Source of the DNA: Homarus americanus
Lineage: Eukaryota; Arthropoda; Malacostraca; Decapoda; Nephropidae
NCBI RefSeq assembly: GCF_018991925.1
Contig: NW_024724368.1
Coordinates: 3,565,742-3,629,741 of the forward strand
DNA length: 64,000 bases
Direction: 5' to 3'
Numbering within the stretch: position 1 is the stretch's first letter; each line of letters begins with the position of its first letter. Below the pieces are notes generated by a model. That model did no database searches. It worked only from the letters and a program-made list of their open reading frames with translations, and was not told the origin of the DNA. The translations under genes and the position numbers were made by a program. Below are positions 46,359-58,273 of the stretch, one piece after another.

Positions 46359-49300
46359 CTTATGCAAGCATCACTCTCACTTATATGATTCAGGGTTAAA
46401 AATTCAAGCTAATTTGATCCAATTGTTGTCTGAAGGTCCAGTGAGGCATTAGGTCAGGGGGACAATGCCTTCCTGGTAGACATGTGTTACTGGGGTAGAA
46501 GTAGGGGAGCATGATAACAAGGGAAAAATGCAACTCTAAATAATTGTAGTAAGTATAAGAATATGTTGTAGAACACCAAGTGTGACTCTTAAGTTTAATA
46601 TTATTTTTGCATTGTGTTTTACACTTTCTTTTGTTTCTCCACTGTAGGGCCCCCAGTCCCAACGAGTACGTAATTCACTTAGCAGACAAGCATACAGCTG
46701 GCTTCACCGCCACAAGATACGTGCATTCTACTCTCTTGTTGAAGGAAACAGCTTGGAAGAAGGAGCTAGGAATTTGTTCCAGGTAATTTTTCGTAGTACA
46801 GTACTGTAACTAGTAAATTTAACTTGGACAAAATTAATTGTATGGAATTAATATGAATATTACAGTAAAGTTCAGTGGTAAGGAAACCTACGTACAGTAT
46901 TTTGAATAACTTTGTTAATTTTTTTTATTATTTGTTTCAAACATTTAATACAAGGAATATTAAGAAATTTGTTCGATAGTCATGTCTGAGTTTATGACTT
47001 GTGTATTTACCCACTCAGTCTGCTAGTGGACAACCCAGAGAAATCCTTGACACTGGCAGTTGGGACTACTCTATTGATTAAATATATATCCTATTTGAAA
47101 CCATAGCTCTTAAAAAGGAATACTGTATTTGAAAACGAGACAGATACACATTGAAACATTGTCATTTCAGGTTCAACTATCAGTTCCACCAACAGTTGTA
47201 ACGGGAGCTAACACCTTCTTGCTTATTATTAGATTGGGTAAATACACAAGTCACCTGCTCCAGGTTCAGACATGGAATAGGATTTCAAGATAATTCCTAC
47301 ATTTCTCTGTGTATGTTTGTTTATTAATTTATATGTTTTCCAGCTTGTGGGATTAGGCAAACTGCGTCCCAATACCGTTTTACTTGGATACAAAGCCAAC
47401 TGGCGGAAGTGTGATCGGCAAGAGCTCAAAGCCTACTTTAACACACTACAGTAAGTTTCAAAAGTCAAGTCACTGGGTTTGGTTTGTACTGGCAGAAGAC
47501 CCATCCTTTGGATAGTACCGGTACTTATTGATTTCTCTTACTGGCCCCCGTGCTGTGCTTTGTGATCACCAAGACACTCCCTGGTGCTACAACTGAATGA
47601 TGATGTTATATAAGTCTTGTGTGCTTTAGGTAATTGGTGGATCTTTATGCGATTGACAGACATACAGACAACTTTGCTTTAGAGGTACAGATGCATCCAC
47701 AGGTGTTTGATTGATCCTCCTACACTACACTACGCTTATTTCCATGATATTACTGGTAAAACCTCCATAATTTGTCGTAATTCTGCTCTTTTTCATAAAT
47801 TCCTAACCTCACAGTGTGCATTAGCCGAAGTCCCATAAAATGAATAACTAATTTAATGTAAATGAAATATGTATACATGTAACGGCCCCTGTCTCATCAA
47901 CAGAACATATCATATAAATGGGTCAATACATCTGATATTATATTCAGATTCACCACCCTGTAAATTTCCACTGGCTATGAGGTGACATGTTCAATGCACG
48001 TGATAAGGTGTGCCCCACGGGAAGCTGCGTCATACTATGCTGAGTAAAGGAGGCATAAGTAGCCGGCTCTCTGGCCACCTGAAGCGAGCAGTAGTTTGAT
48101 ATCCTTGACTAGAGGAAGACGTTATTTGAGAGCCGCAGTGGTTGGCTCCGTCTTCCCTCGAGGGGGAACAACGGACCCATACCGTTCTCCTTCGATGGGT
48201 CACTACTCATCAGTCACTCAGATTAACTAATATCGAACGGACGTGATCTACGTTTTTATTTACAGCTAGACCCCGACTTATGACGGGGTTGGGGACCCAA
48301 ATCCAGGTCTTAAGTCCGACAGATAATTTTTTTTTTTTTTTTTTTTTTTAATAAAAAATCTACAATGAAATACAGTACAGTAAAAGTAATAAATAATGAG
48401 GAATGGATACAGTACAGTGAAAGTAATAAATAATGAGGAATAAATACAGTGTGACTGAGCACTTACCTTTAATGTAGTCAGCTGAATGCACATGGGGCCC
48501 CCATAATTTTCTAATTATACATGGAGACTACATTAACTGGAAACGTTTCGGTATAGAAAATGCGTGCTTCAATTGAAGAAGAAGAAAAAAAAAATTGAAA
48601 AAAAAAATGGTCACAACTGCGGCGGTCGTAAGTCGGGGTCTAGCTGTATAGTGGAACTTATGGTTGATCAACACTCAGGAATTATAGACAATCCTTTTAT
48701 AATAAAACAAGGAACGTCAATTAGGTTTCGTTACTAAAACCCCAATATCTAATATATGTGAACAACCCGGTTAATTGGGGGATTAACAGACGGATTCATG
48801 CATTCCACAACCTATAAATCTACTGCTTCACTGATTTCTACCACTAGTTCATGTCACTCAAATAAAAAACACCTAAAAAACAAAATAATAATAATAGAAT
48901 AACAACGAAATACAACATATCAAATAAGAGACTTAACCCATTCACTATGGGGACGCCACTTTTAATATTTTATTTGCCTAACGCTAGACGATTTTATTCA
49001 GCTCTGATGCGACACCTTACACAGGGTTAAATTTAGCGGTGGTACCCAGAGATTGTACTCTACTGGCAGATGTATGACAGTGTGATCCCGAAGCTTAATT
49101 AGATCATCAACAAGGGCAAATATAAAAGTACCTGTTCTCTATAATAATCAGAAAGTCTTTTTACAAGCATTTCCATGTAAAATCATGGTTAGGTTACTGG
49201 ATTTGGGGTTTTGTACTGTACATTATTATTATTACTGCATTATTTTTATTATTTTTGTTTTTATTATTTTATTTATGTTACATGTATTATTATTATTACC

Positions 49301-52300
49301 GTATTTTACTTGTTAAACATTGAAGTATGTGAGAGAAAATGGACATTCCTCTCTCTCTCTATACAGTGAGGCCTTGGACATGTACTTTGGAATCGCCATA
49401 CTGCGAGTACCACAGGGTCTGGACTACTCACAGATCGTAGAGGATGAAGACACTCCTGTGATGATGAATGGCAATGACACCAGCCTTGCTCGTGTTGTAG
49501 AGGAGAAGCCAGGTCAATCTGCAGCAAACCAACTAACTCATGGTAAGTTCCGTGATATGATGAACCGTGGGAGAGAAAGATACTAAGCCGATAAAAATTA
49601 TTAAGACATAAAGAAAGAAAGAGGTGGCAGGTATTTTATATATGAAAAATACAGATGTTTTAAGTAAGAAAGAAAGATAGAAGGCAGAGGGGTATTTATA
49701 TTTAGAAAATGGAAATGTTGATAAGTATTCAATGAGTGATATCATTTAGTAATGATTATAGTTTACAAAAGGTTTATATGCCATCGGGAATTATTTATTC
49801 ATTATACTGCTCGTCCTATTACTGGTCGAAATTACCCACTGCCTAAATATTACTTGGTTAATGTTAATACTTATGATGAATTGTTTGAGTAATAACTTGT
49901 ACTATTACTGTATTTGTTTTTATTGGGGGCCCACACATGTTAGTCAGCCCAGAGTAAACTACAATACTTTCCAGAACCATTAAGTTTCAGTCACTGGTTT
50001 TCCCTCTTTTCTCAAGATGTGTAAATATATAAAGCTGTACATTGCAGTGTTTTGCTATAATATATTCATAATGTTTTTGATTCCTTCCTCTCCTACAATG
50101 CCATCTGCCTAGAAGTGGCAAAATTGCTTGGTGCTCTAAACTCTAACACACGGAGTACCTATTATCGGGGTGAGTCAGTGGTTGAAAATTTGCACATGTG
50201 CATGAGTTGTGCTGCACTGCTTTTGTGTTGAGATGATACACTTTTTTCCTATAAGAGTGAATGTATATACATTTTGATATTTGTGTGTTCTTTATGACAA
50301 ATATTCAAGAACCAAGATACAACATTTGGTGTAATTCTCCTTACATGACTGTGTGTGTGTGTGTGTGCATTATTTATTTTGTGTGCTTATACTTGTATCC
50401 TATGACCCAAGGATCAACAAAATAATTGGCTTGTGAGATACTCTCACTGAATCACCTCTTATGGAAGCCTGCTCATCTTTTCCTCATGGCTATCAGATAG
50501 GATTTACTGCTTCAATCTTCCCATTTTTGTAAAATTTCATTTCTATGCATGAATATTCTCAGGTAGTTAATGAAATCATTGCATTTCCCCCAGTGCTAGT
50601 TCAGTATGATCTTGGGATAATTTAGATGTTTTAAGCATACATTTGATGCTTTTTTTTTTAGTGATCCCTTAACCCAGGTGACTCATGTCATATGGGCAAC
50701 TTACTTGGGACTTTCCTTCATCAACCCCCTCATTAGGTCAGACAGGGTTGATCTGTCGGTCCACTCCAGTTGTATCTATCACCATGCCTTCCCCATCAAA
50801 CAATTAGTCTTAGATCAGGGATATTTGGTGCAACAGTTGCCATCTGGAGCAGGTCATAATTATAGATTCAAGCCTTCGCAGTGAGCGCGCACACATTATA
50901 CTGAAGCTTCTGTCGGCCATCTTGATTCCAATCTAATTCATCTTTTGAATTCAGTCCCTTGCAGACAGGCTCTTCAGACTGACTCTCCTGCTCTGCTGAT
51001 ATTATACAAATGCTAGGTGTTGTTGAGGCCCTTTATAACATAGAGATCTGTTCTAGGTGTTAAATAGGGTAAGATGGATATTTTGTCTTGCATAAATAAT
51101 TTTATAAAGTTTGGTGACATGTTACCAACCCTTTACAGTTTGGGTTAGTTTGCTACAAGTGGATAATCTTATTCTTTGGATATTCTAGGGTAACTTTGAA
51201 TCTCTGGTCATTTAATTTGTATACATATGTTTCAGGTTTAGTGAGGGTCTTTTGGAGGGGTTCATTTGTTTTGGGAGTGAACTCTCTTGGATCCTTATTC
51301 TGCTGTTAAAAGTTGCACCCTTTCTTCTTGATATATGTATAGTACTTGGTTAATTTATTAGAGAGGATTTCAACCAACTCATGTCTGGCAGGATGTATCT
51401 TTGGACTCTGGACCCTGATGGCTTATTTTTTCCTTGATTTTCCAGGATAATGCTAAACGTCTTGTGATACAGGAGAGTTAGAGAGTCCTTTATCTTTTTG
51501 GTTGCATATCTGTATTTCTTGGAGGTTCCTTAGTGGAACCAGTAGTAAGGCAGCTGGGGTACCTTTCCTCCTCCCTCTGGTCCTTTATTAGTCAACTGAA
51601 ATTGAATTTGTTAATGGATGACTTGGAATATACTGTAGATGGACTGTCGCTTGGGTGTGATGTGTGAGCTAATTAGGCAGGCATGGCTCTAGCATGATTT
51701 CCTGCCTTCAGAGCGTAACTGTTGGACCAAATTCCCCTCATTTGAGGAGGATGGTGTGATTGTACGAGAAGAGTAATCCCCGTAAGTACATACAGCCTTG
51801 GCCGACATAATCGGGTTTGTCTGAAGATATGGAACAGCTCAGTAAGAAGCCAGAATTATGAGAGTCACCTGGCCACACGCTCTGCTAGAAATAAGGTTTT
51901 AGAATCAATCCTTCATTTTGCTTCAATTTTATTTTAACGGTAATTCAGTTTTTTAGTTTAATACCATTACTGAAGAATGTCCTCTGTGTCAGATTGATCT
52001 TGATAGACAGAATTTATTTTTAGTTCTGGTTTGATTTGTATTTTTTCTGTGTACTTTTGCTTGTTATTTAAATGCAGTAATGAATTATTAATTTGACACC
52101 ACAACCGTGATACCAGGGTAAGTCTTGGACTATGGTCGTGATGTTGTACTTTAGATGTCCGTCTTGCCTACTGTGTGTATTTGAAAATATTAATGATTAA
52201 TTAAAATAATCGTTCATTTGTCGTAATGAATATGGTATTACTTTGAAAAATTTTATTTAATTTTTTTGACCCCAAAATAATAACTATGATCTTGTTCCAC

Positions 52301-55300
52301 CTTTCATGCCTACACAGTCTTTAGGAGGAAGAAAATACGTCAGACTGGTCGAGGTATTTGGAAAGTATTAAAAGTTTGTCTTCTCTCAAAAAGCAATAGT
52401 AGGTGGTATCCTGCACATTGGCTCTCCAGTATTACTCTTCCTAGTTGATGTGACCACAAGTCTTTTTATTTTATTTTATATTATATTATTTTATTTTGCT
52501 TGTTCCTTCCTAATACATTAAAACAAATAGCAGTTGAGGGTTATTCTTTTTCCCTTTTTTTTTGTTTTTGTATTTTTCGTTACTGTATCATTTGTAGATG
52601 TTCAGATGCAAGTGGGTTACTAATAGAGTTTTGCTATTAGAAGTACTGTTGACTAGAAGATATATTACAGCAATATAAATCTCCTTGATTACTAGATTGT
52701 GTAGTGAGACGTAGATATACAGTACATAGAGAGAGCATGATTGATTTGGTTTGGGCAAAAGAGTCTGTGGCAGCTAATACACATGATTGATCAGTGAGAG
52801 AGGTAGTAGGTGATTTGTTGTTTGGTTGTGTTTTGTTGGTTTGTGTTTGGTAATGCAATAGACTCACAAACAAGAACTTGGAGGAAAAAACAACAATAAA
52901 TAAAAAAAAAATTGTAGCTGGGAATGAAAGTATAACACTATATATGTTCCTCTGTTGGGCAGATCATTGCAGCAGATGGTCTAGAAGAGCAGAATCCCAG
53001 TATAATGAAGCTTTTACCTTGTCATTATACCCTTGCCTCCTTCCCAATACATATTAAAACAAGTCTTGCATATACAGCACAGACTTACAACTGGAATGGT
53101 TAAGAAATGGTAGAGAATCTGGCTTGGGTAACAAAAGCATGTTGAGAGGATATAAGTGATGATTATGAATACTGTATTTGAGAAAATTGAATAGAGATAG
53201 GCATACTGAGGACTAGAACTATGATTAAAAGTATGAGAAGATTTACAAGTGCGCTGAGTGTAGATTAGTGTGAGGATGTGGTTTGACATGCATAGAGGTG
53301 ATGCGATGTGAAACACCCATTTGTGAACAAAAATTTTACATCCAGATAAACAACGAGAAATTTGAAAAAAGAAGTTCTGCTAGACATATGCCAGTGATAG
53401 GATTTTTGTTTGTTTATCTGAGAAATTATTTAGTGATAAGATAGAAGTTGTAGAATGTGATAGAGATAGATGTTTAAGGACCAAAAAGATGTAAAGTTTT
53501 TTATATGTTAATTTTAATGACAACGAGTAGATGTTGATACTAAAAAAAAAAAACAGGAAATGTTTATCAATTTTGGTGTATATGTTTTTAAGTAATGTAA
53601 TCGAGGTTTTATTTTTGTTGATTGTTGTTTCGTCTCAAGGAATTGTTTTGTACCTTCCTTATAATGCTTGCAGATGGTGCTGACAGTGAGGCATCCAGTC
53701 CACCAGGCTCACCACAAGTTGAACGAGCAGCAGTAGTGAACGAGGAAGCTGCTAGAGATAAGCAGAAGCATCGCCTCTCTATTGCCAATTTGTACAGAGG
53801 TGCAGGAGGGGTTGAATTGAGCAAAGATGTGCTAAATAATATTACTATGTTCAAGCGGAAACAGAAAAAGGTAATTGCCGTGTAATAACAACACTGTAAT
53901 AATCGATTTGCTCTGTGCTTATTAACACAGTCAACATTGTTTTTCCCTTTTCTGAATCAACACCGTTCATCCCCTAAAAGGCTTTCCTATTGCACTTAAT
54001 AGGCTTATTCTTATAAAAAAATTTGTACTGGGAACTCTATTCGCTCTATGCCATTCTTCAGTTCTTCTGCCCTCAGTCAAAAATAAGCTATGTACACTTG
54101 TCATCCAGTCCATCAATTTACCACCTCTCATCCTCAACACACCCACAGTGGCTTCATCCATTCTTGTGTAATACCATTAGCTTCATTTCTTACAGCCTGT
54201 CTTAAATTCTCACTCTTATTTTTTTTCCTCTGTTACTGTCATAGTTTTCATTCCATCACATTCTCTCTCATATGTTGCATTTAACTAGTATTCAAAGCAT
54301 TCACTCCTCTCCCTTGAACTTCCATTATCGTTTCAATTTGTTTTTTTCAAATACATGTGACAACCTTTTTTCCACAATTTTTATTTTTGTCTTTTACATT
54401 TTTTCACCACTTGTTGCTCTCCACAAATGGCAGCCTTCAGTGGTGGAAGTTAGTTGTAGGCATGGCAGCCATCATCTGTGCAAGTTTCATGTTTTCAATG
54501 ATCTATTTGATTTACCGTACAGGTTCATGAATAACTAATAGATGTCCTTAACACTGCTCCCCAATACTTCCACGAGGCTTTCCTGTGCCCCAGTATTAGT
54601 ATAGCCTTAGTGACTATGATATATATTGTATTATACAGTACATGCAGTTTGGTATAGAATTAATCATAATTTTTACTTCAGAGTACAGTTGATGTATGGT
54701 GGTTATATGATGATGGTGGCCTGACTCTGCTGGTGCCTTATATCCTTACCACAAGGTCACAATGGGCTGGATGCAAGTTACGTGTCTTCGCTCTGGCCAA
54801 CCGCAAGGATGAACTTGATATGGAACAGAGAAGGTAAAGTTTTCAGTTAATAATGTCCTCCCATTGTTTTTAATTTCCATTTTGTAAGTACAGGTACGGT
54901 ATATCTTAAATAAAATTATTTGGAGCGATTTCTCAATTAGTCATTAAAAATTTATGATGCCAGGTTCTTAAGAACAACATGATGCTTTACAACATTGTTC
55001 AGCCTTTCCTTTCACGAATGATAAACAAGTGAGTGCAACTACAATGGGCTTGCCAAGTTGCTTAAAAAATAATAATAATTTCTGCTTTATATTGTGGTCA
55101 AATATCTTTGTTATGCAGAACATTATAGAGAAGAATTGGAATAAAACCTCCATAAACTTCAACATAACACTCGGATGGGGTGAATTGTCTAGGGTAGAAA
55201 ATGGTGTTGGTGGGTTACATCAATGACTTTTATAAATGGACCTTTAGGAAAATTTGGGCTCCTGTCTTTGGTTGATACCGTAAGTTTGTCTCCAGACTGG

Positions 55301-58273
55301 TGTAGATTGAATGTATCTACAGTTAAGAGAGGCTGTGCACTGCCCACCTCACCCTGGTTGGCCCATAGCATATTGAAAATGTCCATTATGGCACAACACG
55401 AAGCAGAGACAATTACCACCACATGGGCTGAGGACTGAGCAAGCCAACAGTTGGGTGGGACTAATACAAGGAAACCTCCATATAATGAACTTGTCTCTCC
55501 ATATAATGAACTTCTCTCTACATATAATGAACTTGTCTCTCCATATAATGAACTTGTCTCTCCATATAATGAACTTCTCTCTCCATATAATGAACTTGTC
55601 TCTCCATATAATGAACTTGTCTCTCCATATAATGAACTTCTCCATATAATGAACTTGCCTCTCCATATAATGAACTTCTCTCTCCATATAATGAACTTCT
55701 CTCTCCGTATAATGAACTTCTCTCTCTGTATAATGAATTTCTCTCCTTATAATTAACTTCTCTCTCCGTATAATGAACTTCTCTCTCCGTATAATGAACT
55801 TCTCTCGCCGTATAATGAACTTCCCTCTCCGTATAATGAACTTCTCTCTCCATATAATGAACTTCTCTCTCCGTATAATGAACTTCTCTCTCCGTATAAT
55901 GAACTTCTCTCTCCGTATAATGAACTTCTCTCTCCGTATAATGGACTTCTCACTCCATATAATGAACTTCTCTCTCCGTATAATGAACTTCTCTCTCCGT
56001 ATAATGAACTTCTCTCGCCGTATAATGAACTTCTCTCTCCGTATAATGAACTTCTCTCTCCGTATAATGAACTTCTCTCGCCGTATAATGAACTTCTCTC
56101 TCCGTATAATGAACTTCTCTCTCCATATAATGAACTTCTCTCTCCGTATAATCCATTAGATGGGGATTTCACATTTAAAGGACCCTCGATATAGCAGACT
56201 TTTATATCTATATCGTTTGTTAGATGGAAGTTTCACATCTAACAGACCCTTGATGTAATGAAATTTGCTCTCCATACAGGCCGTTAAATGGAGGTTTCAC
56301 TGTAACGGGTTTGTGAGAATAAGCCAGGTGTGTGTGTGTGTGGTGGGGGAGTGTGTGAGTGGTTTTATGCTGTCAGGTTGAGATTTTTTGTGTGGTTTTG
56401 GTTGTGTACAGTATAGTACCTGTATTTGGGTGTGTGAGTGAGAAGTGTGGGACAACTCCAGGTGTGGTAATGGGGAGGTCATGGCAGTGTGATCTATTTT
56501 TGCATGTTCATAGATTTTTTTCCTTCTTATTTTTATTAACATTTTGTGACAATTGGGGCACATGTTTTACTAACAAATTCCCATATTTTTTCATTAATAT
56601 GGATTTTTTTTTTTATTTCAGTATGGCTAATTTGTTGTCCAAGTTCCGTATAGACTACAGTGATGTGATAGTAATCCCAGACGTTGCCAAAAAAGCTGCT
56701 GAGTCATCACGTATGGAATTTGATCAGCTGATTGAGGATTTCAAAGCCAAGACCGATGAGGAAATTAGCAAAGAGAATGAAGGTAAAAAAAAAATCGTGT
56801 AATTTTGCAGACTTGGTTCCAAGTCACCTGTAAGAACACACCCATTAAACACTCTGAGCCCTTTAGAGAAAGCATAATACCTGTAGTTTATTGAACGGTC
56901 TCACATTCTAGTCAGACAAGGTTGCTGTAAGTGGCTCGTCTCACCCATTTGATACCAGATTTTATGATTCCATGGTTGATTTGAAGCCCACTGATGATTC
57001 AGGGTTATGGGTCAACATTGTTTCATTCGCTGTCGCCTGTTTTAGACGCACTTCATCCATAAGAAAGTTAATCTTTTACAAATCTGTTACCAGCCAAATT
57101 TTCACCTGACATCAATGCTTACTCCTAATTGGTTCATCTAGGAGCTGATGACTTCTTCTTTTGGGAACACTGTGTAAGTATTGATAGGACACATACATTT
57201 ATTAATGGTATTCTTTGATCTGAAATCCTGTCTTGAGTTGTTATCCCAATTACCTGAGAGGTGTTATGATTTAAGGTTTATGGTGTTCATTAGCCAAATG
57301 AATTCCTGATGGCAGTCAGTCCACATGAGCTGTTGGCTTTTGAATCAGATTAATTATAAATTGATCAAGTTCACTAAGGTTACAGGGATCTGGGAATGAA
57401 GTGAACCTTCATAGAGTTTTTAACTTCTGACCTGAAGCCTTGGTAGTTATAGAGGCAATAGCAACTCCCGTTTGAATCTGAATGGTCTGAGAAAGTTGCT
57501 TGCATCAGACATTTTGTACAAAAGGATAATGTGTTCCTCCTGCTAAGTATTGTATAATATCCCAGTCACTGACAGGATCTGCCTAGGGTTCTTAGTGGGA
57601 CCTAAAATGCATCCTTTTAGCTTTTTGTAATATTTTCTTTTATTTGCTTACACTTGGAGTATTACCATAGAAATTCTTATATATTTACTCAATTATTATT
57701 ATTTTTTTCTCTAGGTATCCTAATTAGTGAAGCAGAGCTCCTTGGTCAGCGTGAAAAGACGAATCGTCATGTTCGTTTGCGTGAGCTACTCCTAGAAAAC
57801 TCGAGAAATTCTTCTTTAGTGGTTATGTAAGTACAGTACTGGTATAGCCTATAATATATAGGTATTGTACATGATGTAGAATTAGATATTACTAAGCATT
57901 AATGTAAATAGCGTGATCTCTGTTTGACACACAAGTCATCAAGTGTTCAGCAAGCTAGAATCTCAAAAGTCCCAAATCAGCCTTCAGCCATAAGGTGGGA
58001 CTTCTGGTACAGCACACTCAAGACTGCTTTTTGTCTATTCTCGGTATTTCTGATGTACCAATTGCAGACAAAAAAGAATATGCTCATTGTTTATGTTGTA
58101 CTGTTTATTCTCATATTCCACCTTTTGTGTTTTACAGGACTCTACCAATGCCCCGCAAGTCTTCGGTATCTGCCCCATTGTACATGGCTTGGTTGGAGAC
58201 TTTAACTCGTGACATGCCTCCATTCATCTTGATTCGTGGCAATCAAACCTCAGTCCTTACCTTCTACTCATAA
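44102..58273 (+). CDS. NKCC: NKCC-type Na-K-Cl cotransporter (SLC12), 3' half of gene, 12 exons
   Basis: Spliced coding sequence, all on the plus strand: 44102-44237, 45874-46085, 46648-46782, 47344-47450, 49367-49542, [50113-50169], [52318-52353], 53674-53870, 54682-54833, 56622-56782, 57715-57826, 58138-58273; brackets mark probable cassettes. All introns are GT-AG and all phases match, giving 538 residues with both cassettes or 507 without. It begins in the last transmembrane helices ([11 protein letters not shown]...) and covers the whole cytosolic C-terminal domain, with family motifs [57 protein letters not shown] and the C-terminal end SVLTFYS. The family carries out electroneutral Na+, K+ and 2 Cl- entry; in crustaceans it serves osmoregulatory epithelia. 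NKCC versus NCC cannot be decided without the transmembrane core, which is missing. Confidence 0.95.
44871..45726. mobile_element. MITE 1 with TA target duplication (856 bp)
   Basis: TA-flanked. The left end CAGTGACCCCTCGGTTAACG and right end CGTTAAACGAGGGGTCACTG form a ~23-bp TIR with one mismatch. Further subterminal GTTCGTTAACCGAA repeats lie inside both ends. No transposase. TA duplication and TIR style indicate the Tc1/mariner-pogo superfamily. It lies in the NKCC intron after the first visible exon. Confidence 0.9.
45874..46085 (+). CDS. NKCC: NKCC exon: start of C-terminal cytosolic domain
   Basis: 212 nt. Reads [20 protein letters not shown], then [20 protein letters not shown] and LLACGHVMQ. 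Matches the conserved VNWGSSTQA and FRPQ-L-TG motifs. Acceptor CAACAG, donor GTATGC. Confidence 0.95.
46313..46358. repeat. (T)n run
   Basis: About 45 T residues within an NKCC intron. Its length is likely unreliable in the assembly. Confidence 0.95.
46648..46782 (+). CDS. NKCC: NKCC exon: C-terminal domain
   Basis: 45 codons, phase 0 at both ends. [20 protein letters not shown] then [20 protein letters not shown], matching the K-AFY...REGA segment of the family. Donor GTAATT. Confidence 0.93.
47344..47450 (+). CDS. NKCC: NKCC exon: C-terminal domain
   Basis: 107 nt. [20 protein letters not shown] matches the conserved GLGRMKPNTLVLGFKK-W motif. Donor GTAAGT. Confidence 0.95.
48261..48648. 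mobile_element. MITE 2 with TA target duplication (388 bp)
   Basis: TA-CAGCTAGACCCCGACTTA at the left and TAAGTCGGGGTCTAGCTG-TA at the right: 18-bp perfect TIR extended imperfectly. Interior is AT-rich with a T-run. No coding capacity. Same TA-insertion superfamily as MITE 1 but a different TIR family. It lies in the intron after exon 47344-47450. Confidence 0.9.
49367..49542 (+). CDS. NKCC: NKCC exon: C-terminal domain, before the variable linker
   Basis: 176 nt. [20 protein letters not shown] corresponds to the family's AFDI-YGVVVIRLKEGLDIS. It then enters the poorly conserved acidic linker ([14 protein letters not shown]...). Ends in phase 1. Confidence 0.94.
50113..50169 (+). CDS. NKCC: Probable cassette exon 1 of NKCC (19 codons)
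   Basis: 57 nt, symmetric phase 1-1, between a pyrimidine-rich acceptor (CTGCCTAG) and a strong donor (GTGAGT). Encodes [19 protein letters not shown]. It can be included or skipped without a frameshift. It lies in the variable linker where, from memory, vertebrate NKCC1 has its alternatively spliced exon 21. The KLL pair is noteworthy because a dileucine signal has been reported for that vertebrate exon. No transcript evidence is available here. Confidence 0.65.
50170..52317 (+). other. Intron between the two cassette exons
   Basis: AT-rich. A 68-codon frame at 50678-50884 and the following ~1 kb look like possibly decayed coding or repeat DNA, but match nothing I can name. Confidence 0.5.
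52318..52353 (+). CDS. NKCC: Probable cassette micro-exon 2 of NKCC (12 codons)
   Basis: 36 nt, symmetric phase 1-1. Acceptor TACACAG after CTTGTTCCACCTTTCATGCC; donor GAG|GTATTT, moderately good. Encodes the very basic [12 protein letters not shown]. Compatible in frame with cassette 1 before it and the next exon after it. Micro-exons of this size can occur by chance, so confidence is moderate. Confidence 0.45.
53674..53870 (+). CDS. NKCC: NKCC exon: linker end
   Basis: 197 nt. Ser/Pro-rich [15 protein letters not shown], then [20 protein letters not shown] and FKRKQKK, just before the conserved K-TIDVWWL block. Donor GTAATT. Confidence 0.92.
54682..54833 (+). CDS. NKCC: NKCC exon: [14 protein letters not shown] block
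   Basis: 152 nt. [20 protein letters not shown] is the most recognisable motif of the SLC12 cation-chloride cotransporter C-terminal domain. It is followed by [20 protein letters not shown]. Acceptor TTCAG, donor GTAAAG. Confidence 0.97.
55465..56304. mobile_element. TIR-bounded intronic element filled with a 21-bp array
   Basis: About 32 units of 21 bp (CTCTCTCCGTATAATGAACT plus T). It starts at 55465 with TACAAGGAAACCTCCATATA and ends with the inverted form GTTAAATGGAGGTTTCACTG plus TA at 56304. The right flank holds CCCTCGATATAGCAGACTTT, paralleling the element at 6023-6816. Both strands show long spurious frames (7-residue repeats) because the unit is 21 bp. It lies in an NKCC intron. 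Confidence 0.75.
56622..56782 (+). CDS. NKCC: NKCC exon: [12 protein letters not shown] block
   Basis: 161 nt. [20 protein letters not shown] matches the family's [15 protein letters not shown] segment. It is followed by an acidic, Lys-rich helix. Donor GTAAAA (weaker). Confidence 0.96.
56783..57714 (+). other. Intron, no further exon seen
   Basis: Around 56940-57170 is a stretch of somewhat protein-like sequence interrupted by stops. I could not assign it to a family. Confidence 0.5.
57715..57826 (+). CDS. NKCC: NKCC exon: R-RELL block
   Basis: 112 nt. Contains [20 protein letters not shown], matching the TYRQIRLNELLKEHS motif. Donor GTAAGT. The last codon is split as AT|G (Met). Confidence 0.95.
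58138..58273 (+). CDS. NKCC: NKCC terminal coding exon and stop
   Basis: [20 protein letters not shown], then [19 protein letters not shown] and TAA at 58271-58273. The C-terminus SVLTFYS is invariant in many cation-chloride cotransporters, so the protein ends at its normal place. Confidence 0.97.

Noticed and set aside
50678..50884. 68-codon frame in the intron between cassettes as an extra exon
   Set aside because: No acceptor/donor pair in a compatible phase bounds it and it lacks SLC12 similarity.
55451..56172. Long repetitive frames (101-139 residues) on both strands
   Set aside because: The 21-bp unit keeps every frame open; the peptides are 7-residue repeats with no family similarity, inside an intron.
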